From the NCBI GenBank assembly GCA_037481875.1, contig JBBFKY010000001.1, positions 530,706 to 594,705 of the forward strand: DNA of 64,000 nt, given 5' to 3'. Of this stretch, positions 33,503 to 42,500 are shown one piece after another. This DNA is from Desulfosoma sp. GTDB lineage: Bacteria; Desulfobacterota; Syntrophobacteria; Syntrophobacterales; DSM-9756. Position 1 is the stretch's first letter. Every line of letters starts with the position of its first letter. The notes below the pieces were generated by a model, which saw only the letters and a list, made by a program, of their open reading frames with translations, was not told the origin of the DNA and made no database searches. The translations under genes and the position numbers were made by a program.

Positions 33503-34423
33503 ATGGATGTGCTGGTTGTGGGGGCGGGAGCCATCGGTGGCTACTATGGAGGCCGACTGGCTCAAGGGGGCGCTCGCGTCTCGGTGGTGGCTCGGTCTGA
33601 TTACGAGGTGGTGCTTCGGGAAGGGATTCACATTCAGAGCCCGGCGGGAAATTTTCGTTTTCGGCCGGATCACGTGGTCCAAAGGGCCGCGGATCTGGGT
33701 CGCTTTCCCGAGGTCATTTTGGTGGGTTTAAAGGTTCTGCCTTCCATTCGACCAGCGGATCTCCTTGCGGGAGCCGTAGGCCCGAAAACATCAATTTTTC
33801 TTATTCAAAACGGGGTGGACATAGAAAGACCTTGGGTGGAGGCTTTTCCCGAAAACGAAATTCTCAGCGGACTGGCTTTCATCTGTGTTCATCGAACAGC
33901 GCCCGGATGTGTGCTCCATCAGGATTACGGTCGATTGGTCTTAGGGCGTTACCCCACGGGATCGTCCACAACGGCCGAAAAGCTGGCCGAAATGTTTCGC
34001 AAAGCCGCCGTGCCGTGTGAGGTTACTCAAGATGTGGTCACGGCTCGATGGCAAAAGCTCGTTTGGAATGCTCCCTTTAATCCCATGTCCGTCCTGTGTG
34101 GAGGGGCCAGCACGGCGCAGATGCTTGCCCATGAAGAAACGACGCGGCTTGTGCGATCGGTCATGGAAGAGGTGTGTGCCGTGGCTTCGGCGGCGGGCCA
34201 TGAGCTGCCAGAAGACGTGGTGGATCGCATGATTGCCGATACACGAAAAATGACCCCTTACAAAACCAGCATGCTTTTAGACTATGAAGGGGGTCGTCCT
34301 ATGGAAGTGGAAGCCATTTTGGGCAATGCTGTGAGGATAGCCCGTCATTTTCGCGTTCCCGTGCCTCACATGGAAACGCTCTATGCCTTAATGTGTGGGA
34401 TCGACCAAAAATCACCATCGTAA
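33503..34423 (+). CDS. 2-dehydropantoate 2-reductase family protein (PanE/ApbA)
   Basis: 306 residues, NADPH-dependent ketoreductase of the ApbA/PanE group. N-terminal nucleotide motif VVGAGAIGGYYGGRLAQGG (residues 5-23), the LVGLKVLPSI and FLIQNGVDIERP segments, catalytic-type KLVWNAPFNPMSVLCGG (Lys), and the C-terminal YKTSMLLDYEGGRPMEVEAI with the conserved S-x-x-D-x-x-x-G-R-x-x-E pattern. AAGGAGG lies before the ATG. Its distance of about 100 bases from the PaaK paralogue allows but does not prove cotranscription. True PanE (pantothenate synthesis) or a paralogue acting on another 2-oxo acid cannot be separated by sequence alone. Confidence 0.87.
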   Translation: MDVLVVGAGAIGGYYGGRLAQGGARVSVVARSDYEVVLREGIHIQSPAGNFRFRPDHVVQRAADLGRFPEVILVGLKVLPSIRPADLLAGAVGPKTSIFLIQNGVDIERPWVEAFPENEILSGLAFICVHRTAPGCVLHQDYGRLVLGRYPTGSSTTAEKLAEMFRKAAVPCEVTQDVVTARWQKLVWNAPFNPMSVLCGGASTAQMLAHEETTRLVRSVMEEVCAVASAAGHELPEDVVDRMIADTRKMTPYKTSMLLDYEGGRPMEVEAILGNAVRIARHFRVPVPHMETLYALMCGIDQKSPS

Positions 34424-34427
34424 AAAA

Positions 34428-34526
34428 TGGCGGAAGTGCATGGGAATCGAACCCACCTGGGACGCCCCTCAGCGCCCCACACCGGATTTGAAGTCCGGGA
34501 GCCCCACCAGTGAGCTTGGCACTTCC
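34428..34526 (-). tRNA. selC: tRNA-Sec (selenocysteine, anticodon TCA), CCA encoded
   Basis: Minus strand, 99 bases, much longer than other tRNAs. Acceptor GGAAGTGC/GCACTTCC with discriminator G and encoded CCA at 34430-34428. The anticodon stem CCGGA/TCCGG holds loop CTTCAAA with TCA. A long extra arm (about TGGGGCGCTGAGGGGCGTCCCA) and T arm GGGTTCGATTCCC follow. It shows the organism decodes UGA as selenocysteine, which supports the two UGA-containing genes in this window. selA, selB and selD are not in the window. Confidence 0.97.
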
Positions 34527-34533
34527 GCCGCCC

Positions 34534-34562
34534 TTTTTAATCCAGAGGAACGTTTTTGGCAA
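34534..34562 (-). promoter_or_regulatory. Predicted selC promoter
   Basis: TTGCCA at 34562-34557 and TAAAAA at 34539-34534 on the minus strand with a 17-base spacer. The predicted start point, about seven bases further, coincides with the mature 5' end of tRNA-Sec. Confidence 0.6.
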
Positions 34563-34629
34563 GGCTTTGCCCCGGGTCCTTCGTCGGGGCGGCGTTGGGT
34601 GTGAGCTGGACTTTGTCTTCCGGATTCAT

Positions 34630-35805
34630 TTAATGACTCTTGCGTTTTTTTGCTGGGCTTACTCTAATCAGCTCGTAGTCTCGAAAACCCAACCCTAAGG
34701 ATTCCGCATATTCTAGTTGATGTTCCCACGCAATGTTAGGATAGACGGCCCGAATCTTGTCCTTCGGTGCAGGCAGCATGGCACCTAGTCGGCTTCCGGC
34801 CAGAACAGGCTGGGCGTTCAAAAGATCCACTGAAGCTTGGTCAATGGCCACGGGGTCCGTTGAAGCCATGATGCCAAGATCCGCCACGATAGGAGCGTCG
34901 GCTGATGAGTGACAATCGCAGGCCGGGGAAATTTGCGTAAGAAAATTGATGAAAAAGCTTTTGTCCTCTTTACCGTGCAAAGCCCCGACTGTGTATTCCA
35001 CCATGCGCTCCATAAATCCTACGATGTCCTTGTCCCACTGGATGTCAATGGCTTCTTCGGGGCATGCATGGATGCACGATCCGCACCCCACGCATTTGGC
35101 CGGATCGATGCGGGCCACTTTCTTGACGGCTTCTTTGGGGCATGCCATGCCTTCAGGTCGCTCCACCAGCGATAGAGCCTCATGAGCGCACACGGCAACA
35201 CAGGAACCGCAGGCGATACATTTTTTCGGGCGTATTTTGGGTTCCATGACACTGTGCTGGTGCAGCTTTCCACGGCGCGACGCGCCGCCCATACCCACAT
35301 TTTTGATGGCGCCTCCAAACCCGGCTAATTCGTGCAGCTTGAAGTGAGCCACAGAAACCAAAGCCTCGGCTCGAACCAGTGCCGAAGCGATGTATACCTC
35401 CTGGCATCGTTGCAAGCACACAGGAACCGCCACTTCATCCCGGCCGTCCAGACCATCGGCGATCAGCACGGGTGCGCCCACCACTTCCAAAACGAACCCG
35501 TGGCGGATGGCTGTTACCAAATGATCCACAGCGTTGCCTCGTGTGCCCACATAAAGCGTCCCAGCATCGGTTAAAAACGGGCGTCCTCCGGCGGCAGCAA
35601 TGGCGTCGATGATGGGACGGACCAACAAAGGGCGTATAAAGGCTGTATTGCCTCGTTCTCCAAAATGCATTTTAACGGCTGTCAAAGCCCGTTTGGGAAT
35701 ACGTCTCGCCAGTCCAGCTTCTTTTAGAAGATAGGTGATCTTGTCCAAAAGATTGCAGGTATCATCGGCTCGAAGATCGATAAAGTATACAGCACTTCTT
35801 GGCAT
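34630..35805 (-). CDS. DUF362 protein with a 2x[4Fe-4S] ferredoxin insert
   Basis: 391 residues. The N-terminal DUF362 part (AVYFIDLRADDTCNLLDKIT, TAVKMHFGERGNTAFIRPLL, PFLTDAGTLYVGTRGNAVDH) is interrupted by two ferredoxin motifs, CIACGSCVAVCAHEAL and CVGCGSCIHACPEEAI (about 200-250), and resumes with CDCHSSADAPIVADLGIMAS and TDPVAIDQASVDLL. Such proteins are widespread in anaerobes; the function is unproven, with suggested roles in electron transfer. It ends a minus-strand run after pckA and the DUF1614 gene. Confidence 0.88.
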   Translation of the reverse strand: MPRSAVYFIDLRADDTCNLLDKITYLLKEAGLARRIPKRALTAVKMHFGERGNTAFIRPLLVRPIIDAIAAAGGRPFLTDAGTLYVGTRGNAVDHLVTAIRHGFVLEVVGAPVLIADGLDGRDEVAVPVCLQRCQEVYIASALVRAEALVSVAHFKLHELAGFGGAIKNVGMGGASRRGKLHQHSVMEPKIRPKKCIACGSCVAVCAHEALSLVERPEGMACPKEAVKKVARIDPAKCVGCGSCIHACPEEAIDIQWDKDIVGFMERMVEYTVGALHGKEDKSFFINFLTQISPACDCHSSADAPIVADLGIMASTDPVAIDQASVDLLNAQPVLAGSRLGAMLPAPKDKIRAVYPNIAWEHQLEYAESLGLGFRDYELIRVSPAKKRKSH

Positions 35806-35820
35806 GTTTTCTCCTTCCGG

Positions 35821-36495
35821 CTACCAGGACAAAAGAACGGCTAGAATGCCCGTAAGAAAGATTCCGTCAAAGGTGCCGGCTCCCCCGATGGATGCCACAG
35901 GAGCCTTTAGTTCCCGAAGTCGATGCAAGTTCAGCAGGTCGGCCCCAATAAGAGTGCCCAAGGTTCCGGCCACGTAGGCCGTGGGAGGCGCCCACTGGTG
36001 ATTGAACAAAAGGGCGGCCAAAGCGGCCACAAGAGGCGGAATGAACATGGGGGTGGCGATCCCCAGCCCGGGAACGGGACGGGCGATACGATGAATCACA
36101 TAGGTCACAACACCCGTGGCCAACAGCATGCGAATGGGATTTTGAGCGTTGATGAGAAGATAAAGGGAAATGAGCGTGGGAATGACGGCCCCGCCCACGT
36201 TGACGGCCAGAACCATTTCTCGAGGCCGTTGCCAGCGTGGTGGGCGATACCGTAACCCGAAGAAAGAAACCACGTCGATGATCGTCGGTTCGTCTTCCAA
36301 TGGAAGACGTTTCACGGGAATATTGACCATGCTTCCGACGATACACAGGAAGAGCAAAGAAAAAAGATGTTCCGGCGGAATACCCAGCCTGGCAAAAGCC
36401 ATGGCAAAAAGCCCGAATTTGACGAGCCCGAAGACAAGAAACAAAAGAAAAACGAACAGAAAGAAAAAGATCACAAGAAACGGTGGAAAAAACAT
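35821..36495 (-). CDS. DUF1614-family integral membrane protein
   Basis: 224 residues, very hydrophobic, about seven membrane segments (FLVIFFFLFVFLLFLVFGLV, LISLYLLINAQNPIRMLLAT, PPTAYVAGTLGTLIGADLLN). The central NIPVKRLPLEDEPTIIDVVS segment and the glycine-rich C-terminal ASIGGAGTFDGIFLTGILAV are typical of DUF1614. Function unknown. It lies 11 bases after pckA and 15 bases before the DUF362 gene, so these three are one transcription unit. AAAGGA precedes the ATG. Confidence 0.85.
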   Translation of the reverse strand: MFFPPFLVIFFFLFVFLLFLVFGLVKFGLFAMAFARLGIPPEHLFSLLFLCIVGSMVNIPVKRLPLEDEPTIIDVVSFFGLRYRPPRWQRPREMVLAVNVGGAVIPTLISLYLLINAQNPIRMLLATGVVTYVIHRIARPVPGLGIATPMFIPPLVAALAALLFNHQWAPPTAYVAGTLGTLIGADLLNLHRLRELKAPVASIGGAGTFDGIFLTGILAVLLSW

Positions 36496-36506
36496 AGGTA
36501 ATCCTT

Positions 36507-38111
36507 TCAGCCCAGGACGGCTCTGACGGCGGGATCCACATGGTCCGCATATTGTTCGAAATTCTTTCGAAAAAGCTCCTTAAGATGTTCCGCCTGACGG
36601 GTATAGGCCTTGGTATCTTGCCAGGTGGCAGCAGGTGTCAGCATTGCCTTGGGAACTTGAGGGCATTCCCTTGGTATGAGTAAACCGAAATAAGGTTCCT
36701 TGTAAAATTCCACCGAATCCAGAGCACCGCTCAAAGCCGCGTGAACCATGGCACGTGTGTAGGCGATAGGAATCCGTCGACCAACCCCATAAGGCCCTTC
36801 GATCCATCCCGTGTTTATGAGCCAGCATCGGGAACCATGGGCTTCCATGCGACATCGCAGCAGTTCGGCATAAACGTGTGGCGGCAAAGCCATAAAAGGA
36901 GCACCGAAACAGGTGCTGAAGGTGGCCTGAGGTTCCGTAATACCGGCCTCGGTGCCCGCAACTTTAGCCGTGTATCCGGAAAGAAAGTGAAACATGGCTT
37001 CATAAGGATTCAGTTTGGCAATGGGCGGCAGCACGCCGAAGGCGTCGCAGGTGAGCATGACAATGTCCTTGGGATGAGGAGCCATGCCGCTGGAGGAGGC
37101 ATTTTCAATAAACGACAGGGGATAGGCCGCTCGAGTGTTTTCGGTCAGACTATCGTCATTAAGGTCGATGTGCCGCGTTTGTGTGTCAATGGCGACATTC
37201 TCCAGTACCGTCCCGAAACGCCGTGTGCATTGATAAATTTGAGGTTCGGCTTCCGGTGACAAACGAATCACCTTCGCGTAACAGCCCCCTTCAAAATTGA
37301 AAATACCGTTGTCGCTCCAACCGTGTTCATCATCGCCGATCAAGGTTCGATGGGGATCGGCGGATAGGCTGGTTTTTCCGGTACCCGAAAGGCCGAAAAA
37401 GATGGCCGAATGGCCGTCTGACCCCACGTTGGCCGAACAATGCATGGGGAAAACACCTTTTTGCGGCAAAAGAAAATTCATCATCGTAAACACGGATTTT
37501 TTGATTTCTCCGCCATACCCTGTCCCACCGATGAGGATGCGTTTCTTGCCAAAGTGTTCGATAATGAAAGCTCCCGAACGCGTGTGATCCCATTCGGGCG
37601 AAGCGCGAAAGTGTGGGGCGGCGATCAGCGTGTATTCCGGCTGAAATTGTTCCAGTTCCCGCCGGTCGTCAATACGAATGAACATGTTCCGAGCAAAAAG
37701 ACTCTGCCACGCCATTTCTGTGATGATGCGCACCGGGACTCGGTATCGAGGATCGGCTCCCACATAGCAGTCCTGAACATAGATTTCCCGACCTTGAAGG
37801 TAAGCTAAGAGACGTGCTTCCAGTTTGTCGAAGTCCGAAGGATCAAAAGCGCGATTGACGGGGCCCCACCAAATCTTGTCTTCAGAGCTGGGTTCTCTAA
37901 CCAGGAATTTGTCTTGCGGCGCTCGGCCCGTGTAGGTTCCGGTGCGGACCACCAAAGGGCCTTGCCGAGCCAAAAGACCTTCCTGGCGCTTGATGGCTTG
38001 TTCGTAAAGGACCGGTGTCGGGGCGTTATATAGAACACGCGTGTAATTGACCATACCTTGAACTTCTATAGGAACCTTTCGACCTTCCGTGGGTCTGTTG
38101 CATGTTTCCAT
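36507..38111 (-). CDS. pckA: Phosphoenolpyruvate carboxykinase (ATP)
   Basis: 534 residues, usual length. Converts oxaloacetate plus ATP to phosphoenolpyruvate, the entry step of gluconeogenesis. The kinase-1a loop GLSGTGKTSLSADPHRTLIG (about residues 243-262), the preceding MHCSANVG, DEHGWSDNGIFNFEGGCYAK (metal site and kinase-2) and SGYTAKVAGTEAG are all intact, and mark the ATP rather than the GTP enzyme. The start at 38111 (METCNRPTEG) has only a weak ribosome site. It follows the HAD phosphatase by 43 bases and precedes the DUF1614 gene by 11 bases. Confidence 0.96.
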   Translation of the reverse strand: METCNRPTEGRKVPIEVQGMVNYTRVLYNAPTPVLYEQAIKRQEGLLARQGPLVVRTGTYTGRAPQDKFLVREPSSEDKIWWGPVNRAFDPSDFDKLEARLLAYLQGREIYVQDCYVGADPRYRVPVRIITEMAWQSLFARNMFIRIDDRRELEQFQPEYTLIAAPHFRASPEWDHTRSGAFIIEHFGKKRILIGGTGYGGEIKKSVFTMMNFLLPQKGVFPMHCSANVGSDGHSAIFFGLSGTGKTSLSADPHRTLIGDDEHGWSDNGIFNFEGGCYAKVIRLSPEAEPQIYQCTRRFGTVLENVAIDTQTRHIDLNDDSLTENTRAAYPLSFIENASSSGMAPHPKDIVMLTCDAFGVLPPIAKLNPYEAMFHFLSGYTAKVAGTEAGITEPQATFSTCFGAPFMALPPHVYAELLRCRMEAHGSRCWLINTGWIEGPYGVGRRIPIAYTRAMVHAALSGALDSVEFYKEPYFGLLIPRECPQVPKAMLTPAATWQDTKAYTRQAEHLKELFRKNFEQYADHVDPAVRAVLG

Positions 38112-38154
38112 GGCGAGCCGCTCCTGTAAAAGATCTCTGGCCGATTCAACAAGG

Positions 38155-38706
38155 CTACAAAAACCTTATTACAGCATCGAGCAAGGAATTGTATACAGGA
38201 ACGTGTGAAGGAATATTGACGGGATTAGAAGAACGCCGAACAAGCACGGGAAGACAGCCGGCGTTTTGAGCGGCGGCCACATCGCTGAGCTTGTCACCGA
38301 TAAAGGCCGTTTCCGCGAGAGGAATACGAAAGTAAGAAGCCGCAGCCAAAAGCATACCTGGTGCCGGTTTTCGGCAAGAACAGCTTTCATTGGGCCGATG
38401 TGGGCAATAAAAGGCTGCATCAATCCATCCTTGAGCTGAACGCGCCTGCTCAAGCATGAGTTGATGCATGGCAAAAAATTCTTGCCAGTCCACCAGACCT
38501 CGATGCAGGGCGGATTGGTTGCTGATGATGATCACACGAATACCACGCGCATTCAGCCATCGCAAGGCTTCCAGGGCATCGGCATAAAAAACTAGCTCGT
38601 CGCGGTTCTTGATATAGTCGGGACGGTCCTCATTGAGAATGCCGTCCCGATCCAGAAAAAGAAAGGGTCCCGGTGAAGGATTCGGTTGAGCTATCCAGAT
38701 GATCAA
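38155..38706 (-). CDS. GmhB-like HAD phosphatase (D,D-heptose 1,7-bisphosphate phosphatase family)
   Basis: 183 residues. HAD-IIIA motifs: FLFLDRDGILNED (motif I, nucleophile and acid Asp), VIIISNQSAL (motif II), the zinc-binding loop CPHRPNESCSCRKPAPGML (His and three Cys), and FIGDKLSDVAAAQNAG (motif IV). This set matches GmhB, which removes the C7 phosphate in lipopolysaccharide heptose synthesis; histidinol-phosphatase relatives are possible. A good promoter lies upstream. It may be cotranscribed with pckA. LpxC elsewhere in the window confirms lipid A synthesis, consistent with a heptose role. Confidence 0.85.
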   Translation of the reverse strand: MIIWIAQPNPSPGPFLFLDRDGILNEDRPDYIKNRDELVFYADALEALRWLNARGIRVIIISNQSALHRGLVDWQEFFAMHQLMLEQARSAQGWIDAAFYCPHRPNESCSCRKPAPGMLLAAASYFRIPLAETAFIGDKLSDVAAAQNAGCLPVLVRRSSNPVNIPSHVPVYNSLLDAVIRFL

Positions 38707-38744
38707 TGGAACCTTTTGCCTCTTTCATGCCTTGACATAAACAC

Positions 38745-38772
38745 ATTCTAAGAAAAAAATGTCACGTTGCAA
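38745..38772 (-). promoter_or_regulatory. Predicted promoter of the HAD-pckA run
   Basis: TTGCAA at 38772-38767 and TAGAAT (five of six) at 38750-38745 on the minus strand, 16-base spacer. It faces away from rnc, for which a TTGACA at 38732-38737 on the plus strand could serve. Confidence 0.5.
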
Positions 38773-38814
38773 ATTTCCACGATACGGCCCTTTCGCTCCT
38801 AACAGGAAAAGTGC

Positions 38815-39540
38815 GTGAACACAAGATCCCTTTACCATCTTGAAAAGCTCTTAGGGTACCAGTTTCGATCCGTTGAAACGTTGCATCAGGCTTTGGTGCA
38901 TCGATCCTACGCCCACGAAAAAGCGAACTCGGGCATGGAGGATAACGAACGCCTGGAATTCCTTGGAGACGCCGTTTTGAGCCTCACCATATCTCACATG
39001 CTGTGGATGCGATTTCCGGAAGCGGATGAAGGAAGCTTGTCTCGTATGCGAGCATCCTTGGTCAACGAAGGGAGTTTGGCGGCCATTGCCACGGACCTTG
39101 GGCTGGGAAACTTGATTCGGTTGGGAAAAGGAGAAGAAGTTTCCGGAGGACGGACGAAACCGTCTATTTTGGCTGATGCGGTGGAAGCCTTGCTGGGGGC
39201 CGTCTACCTAGACGGTGGCTTGGACGCCGCTTTTGAGGTGGTGCGCCGGTTTTTTCAGGAAAAATTGGAACAAGTGACCGCTGAAGAAGATCCTTTGCGC
39301 CGTTTGGACAAAGATTATAAAACGCAACTTCAAGAACTCACTCAGGCTCAAAAAAGGTTGGTGCCACAGTATGACGTGGAACGGGAAGAAGGACCGGACC
39401 ACGACAAAGTGTTTTACGTGACTGTCACTGTGGAAGGAAAGCTTCTGGCTCGAGGAGTGGGCAAGAGCAAAAAGGCGGCGGAGCAGGATGCGGCACGAAA
39501 AGCCTTAAGCTTTCTGAAGGCCGGAGAAGCGAAACCATGA
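38815..39540 (+). CDS. rnc: Ribonuclease III
   Basis: 241 residues. Cleaves double-stranded RNA in rRNA and mRNA processing. The catalytic signature NERLEFLGDAVLSLTIS is complete, followed by the second acidic site KPSILADAVEALLGAVYLDG and a C-terminal dsRNA-binding domain (DYKTQLQELTQAQKRLVPQY ... VGKSKKAAEQDAARKAL). GTG start. The stop overlaps the next ATG (ATGA), so the sensor kinase is coupled to it. Confidence 0.96.
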   Translation: MNTRSLYHLEKLLGYQFRSVETLHQALVHRSYAHEKANSGMEDNERLEFLGDAVLSLTISHMLWMRFPEADEGSLSRMRASLVNEGSLAAIATDLGLGNLIRLGKGEEVSGGRTKPSILADAVEALLGAVYLDGGLDAAFEVVRRFFQEKLEQVTAEEDPLRRLDKDYKTQLQELTQAQKRLVPQYDVEREEGPDHDKVFYVTVTVEGKLLARGVGKSKKAAEQDAARKALSFLKAGEAKP

Positions 39541-42500
39541 AAGCCGGAATGAATCTCCCCCAAGTCTCACTGAAGTGGATCCTCTTGGGCGTTTTGGCCG
39601 CCATAGCTTTTGGGGCCGGTTTCCTATGGTTCTATCTCACTCATGAAAATGCCCATGAAAAAGAGACGGCGCATTTCCTGGAGACCATCGCCCAGTTCAA
39701 AGCCGAAGAGCTTGCGAATTGGGTTCAGGACCAAAAAGATGATGCATCGGCTTTGCAGCATTCAACCCTCTTCAGGGACTATTTGACGCGCTTTTTGGCG
39801 GACGCGGAAGCCCCTATTACGGAATCCCTGGAGGATCTCCTGCGATACGTGGCCACCAGCCATGTTGCGGACGATGTGCTTGTCTTGGATCGAGAGGGTC
39901 GAGTTCGGTTTGCTTTGAGCGGTGCCCAGAAGGTTCATTCGGATGACGCTGCCGCTCTTGAAGAAGCGCTCAAAACAGGTCGTCCCGTCATGACTGATCT
40001 GCATGTCGATCTGGATACCGATGAAGCCTTTCTTACAGTGGCCGTGCCGGTCTATGGCTGGGGAACCACACCCGTGGAAGCTTTAGGAGGAGTTCTTCTG
40101 GTGACCAAAGCTTTGCGGTTTATCAACCCCATAACACAGGCATGGCCTGTTCCCAGTTCCACGGGAGAAGTGCTGCTGGTGAGGCGTGAAGGAAACGAAG
40201 TGGTGTTTCTGAATGCTTTGCGCCATAAACCCGATGCGGCCTTTCGTCTTCGCCTGTCCTTGGACCGAGTGGATCTCCCGGCGGCCATGGCGGCTCGAGG
40301 CCAAACAGGTGTGGTTCAAGGGATCGACTATCGCGGTGTTCCCGTGACGGCGGCCATCATGCCTGTGAAAGGAACTCCCTGGTTTCTGGTGGCCAAAATG
40401 GATCGCCAGGAAATAGAGGCTCCTTTGCGTAAGATGTCTCTATCGATTGTGGGGCATTTTATAGGGTTCACTGCCTTTCTCATCGTCCTGGTTTTCGGGG
40501 CGCGTCAAAGCGCCGAAAAGGCCTACTATGAACGCTTGTATCGTGCTGAATCCGACCTAAGAAAATCCATGGCTCGTCAAGCGGCCGTGCTCGATGCCAT
40601 GAGCGATGCGGTCATCGCTACGGACCCTGAAGGCCGTGTGGAAGTGTGGAATCCGGAGGCGGAAAAGCTGTCGGGTTTTTCAGCTCATGAGGTTATGGGG
40701 AAAACATTGTCCCAGATTCTTGCGATTCAGGATGCTGCAAAGAAACCGGTGCCCGAAGGCCTTTTAGGACTGGCGAGGAAAGAATTTGATGGGAGCGCCG
40801 CTCCTTCTTTTTATCTCGTGCATCGGTCGGGTCGAACGATTCCCGTCTCGGTGAGTGTCTCTCCCCTGGAAAGTCAATCCGGCGAACCGAAGGCTTTTAT
40901 CTTTTGCTTGAGGGATGAGAGCCGTGAAAGGCTATCGAGACGGATCATGGAGATTCGATTGGATTTGATGGAACGATCCGAAACCGAAGGCGTTGACCGT
41001 ATTTTACCCAAGATTCTTCAGGATGTGGCGGATCTTATGGAAAGTGCCGTAGGTTTCTATGTGTCCTTGGTTGGCGATACCGACGAAGTTCAATGCGTCT
41101 ATTGGTCCGAAAAAATGCCGGAAAATTTTTGTGGAAAGAATTGCACGGACGGTCATCGCCATTTGGAACACGCCGGAATGTGGGCTGAACCAGCTCGATC
41201 GCATAAGCCTTTGATCATAAACGACAGCAGAACCTTGGGAGTTGGGCGAGGTATGCCCGAGGGCCACGGACCGGTGGAGCGTCTTCTCGTGGTGCCCGTT
41301 ATCCAGGACGGCAAGCCCCGCGCCTTATTAGCCCTGGCTAATAAAAGTTCCGAATATACTCAGTTGGATGCGGAAACCCTCGAGACGCTGGCCAGCTTCA
41401 TCCATCAGGTGGTGGAACACCGCAAAGCCGAAGAAAAACTCAGACAAAGTGAAGCCCGCTACAAGAGCCTTTTTCAAGATCACAAGGCCGTGAAACTCCT
41501 GATAGACCCACAGAACGGACACATCGTGGACGCCAATCGAGCAGCGGTGGATTTTTACGGCTGGTCCCAAGAAGAATTGACGCGTATGTTCATTCAACAG
41601 ATCAACACGTTGCCTCCAGAAGCCGTCAAAGAACGCATGAAAGAAGTGAAGGAAGGACGGCGGGGCTATTTTGAGTTCCAGCACCGTCTTGCCGATGGAT
41701 CCGTAAGAGACGTGGAAGTGTACAGCAGCCGCATTGATGTGGACGGAAAACCGTACCTCCATTCCATCATTCACGATGTGACCGGAAGGAAAAGAATGGA
41801 AGCCGAGCGGGCTCGGTGGCTGACTGCTATCGAGCAGGCCGGTGAAGTGATGCTCATCACCGATGCCGACGGTTTCATTCAGTACGTGAACCCGGCTTTT
41901 GAGGCTGTTACGGGATACACTCGGGAGGAAGCGGTTGGCCAAAAGCCCGCCATCTTAAAGAGCGGGCTTCAAGATGAGGCGTTTTATCGCGATATGTGGG
42001 CTACCTTGAAGGCCGGAAAGAAATGGTCAGGCCGCTTGGTCAACAAGAAAAAAGACGGAACCTTGTATACGGAAGAGACTACCATCACGCCGGTTAAGGA
42101 TGCCGAAGGCAATGTCGTTAATTATGTGGCCGTCATGCGGGATATTACGGAAAAGCTTCAGTTGGAACAGCAGTTTTACCAGGCTCAGAAACTGGAATCT
42201 GTGGGACGCCTGGCGGGAGGAGTGGCCCACGACTACAACAACAGCCTCACCATTATTTTGGGATTTGCGGATCTCGCTTTGAGAGAACTTCCCAAGGAAA
42301 GCTTGGCTGCCGACTACATTCGTGAAATCACTCGAGCGGCGGAACGATCCGTGTCCATCACACGTCAATTGCTGGCTTTTGCCCGCAAACAAATCATCGA
42401 GCCCATCGTGATGGATTTGAATGTTTCGGTGGAGGGAACCCTAAAAATGCTAAGGCGCCTCATCGGGGAAGACATCAATTTGGTATGGAAGCCAGGGTCC

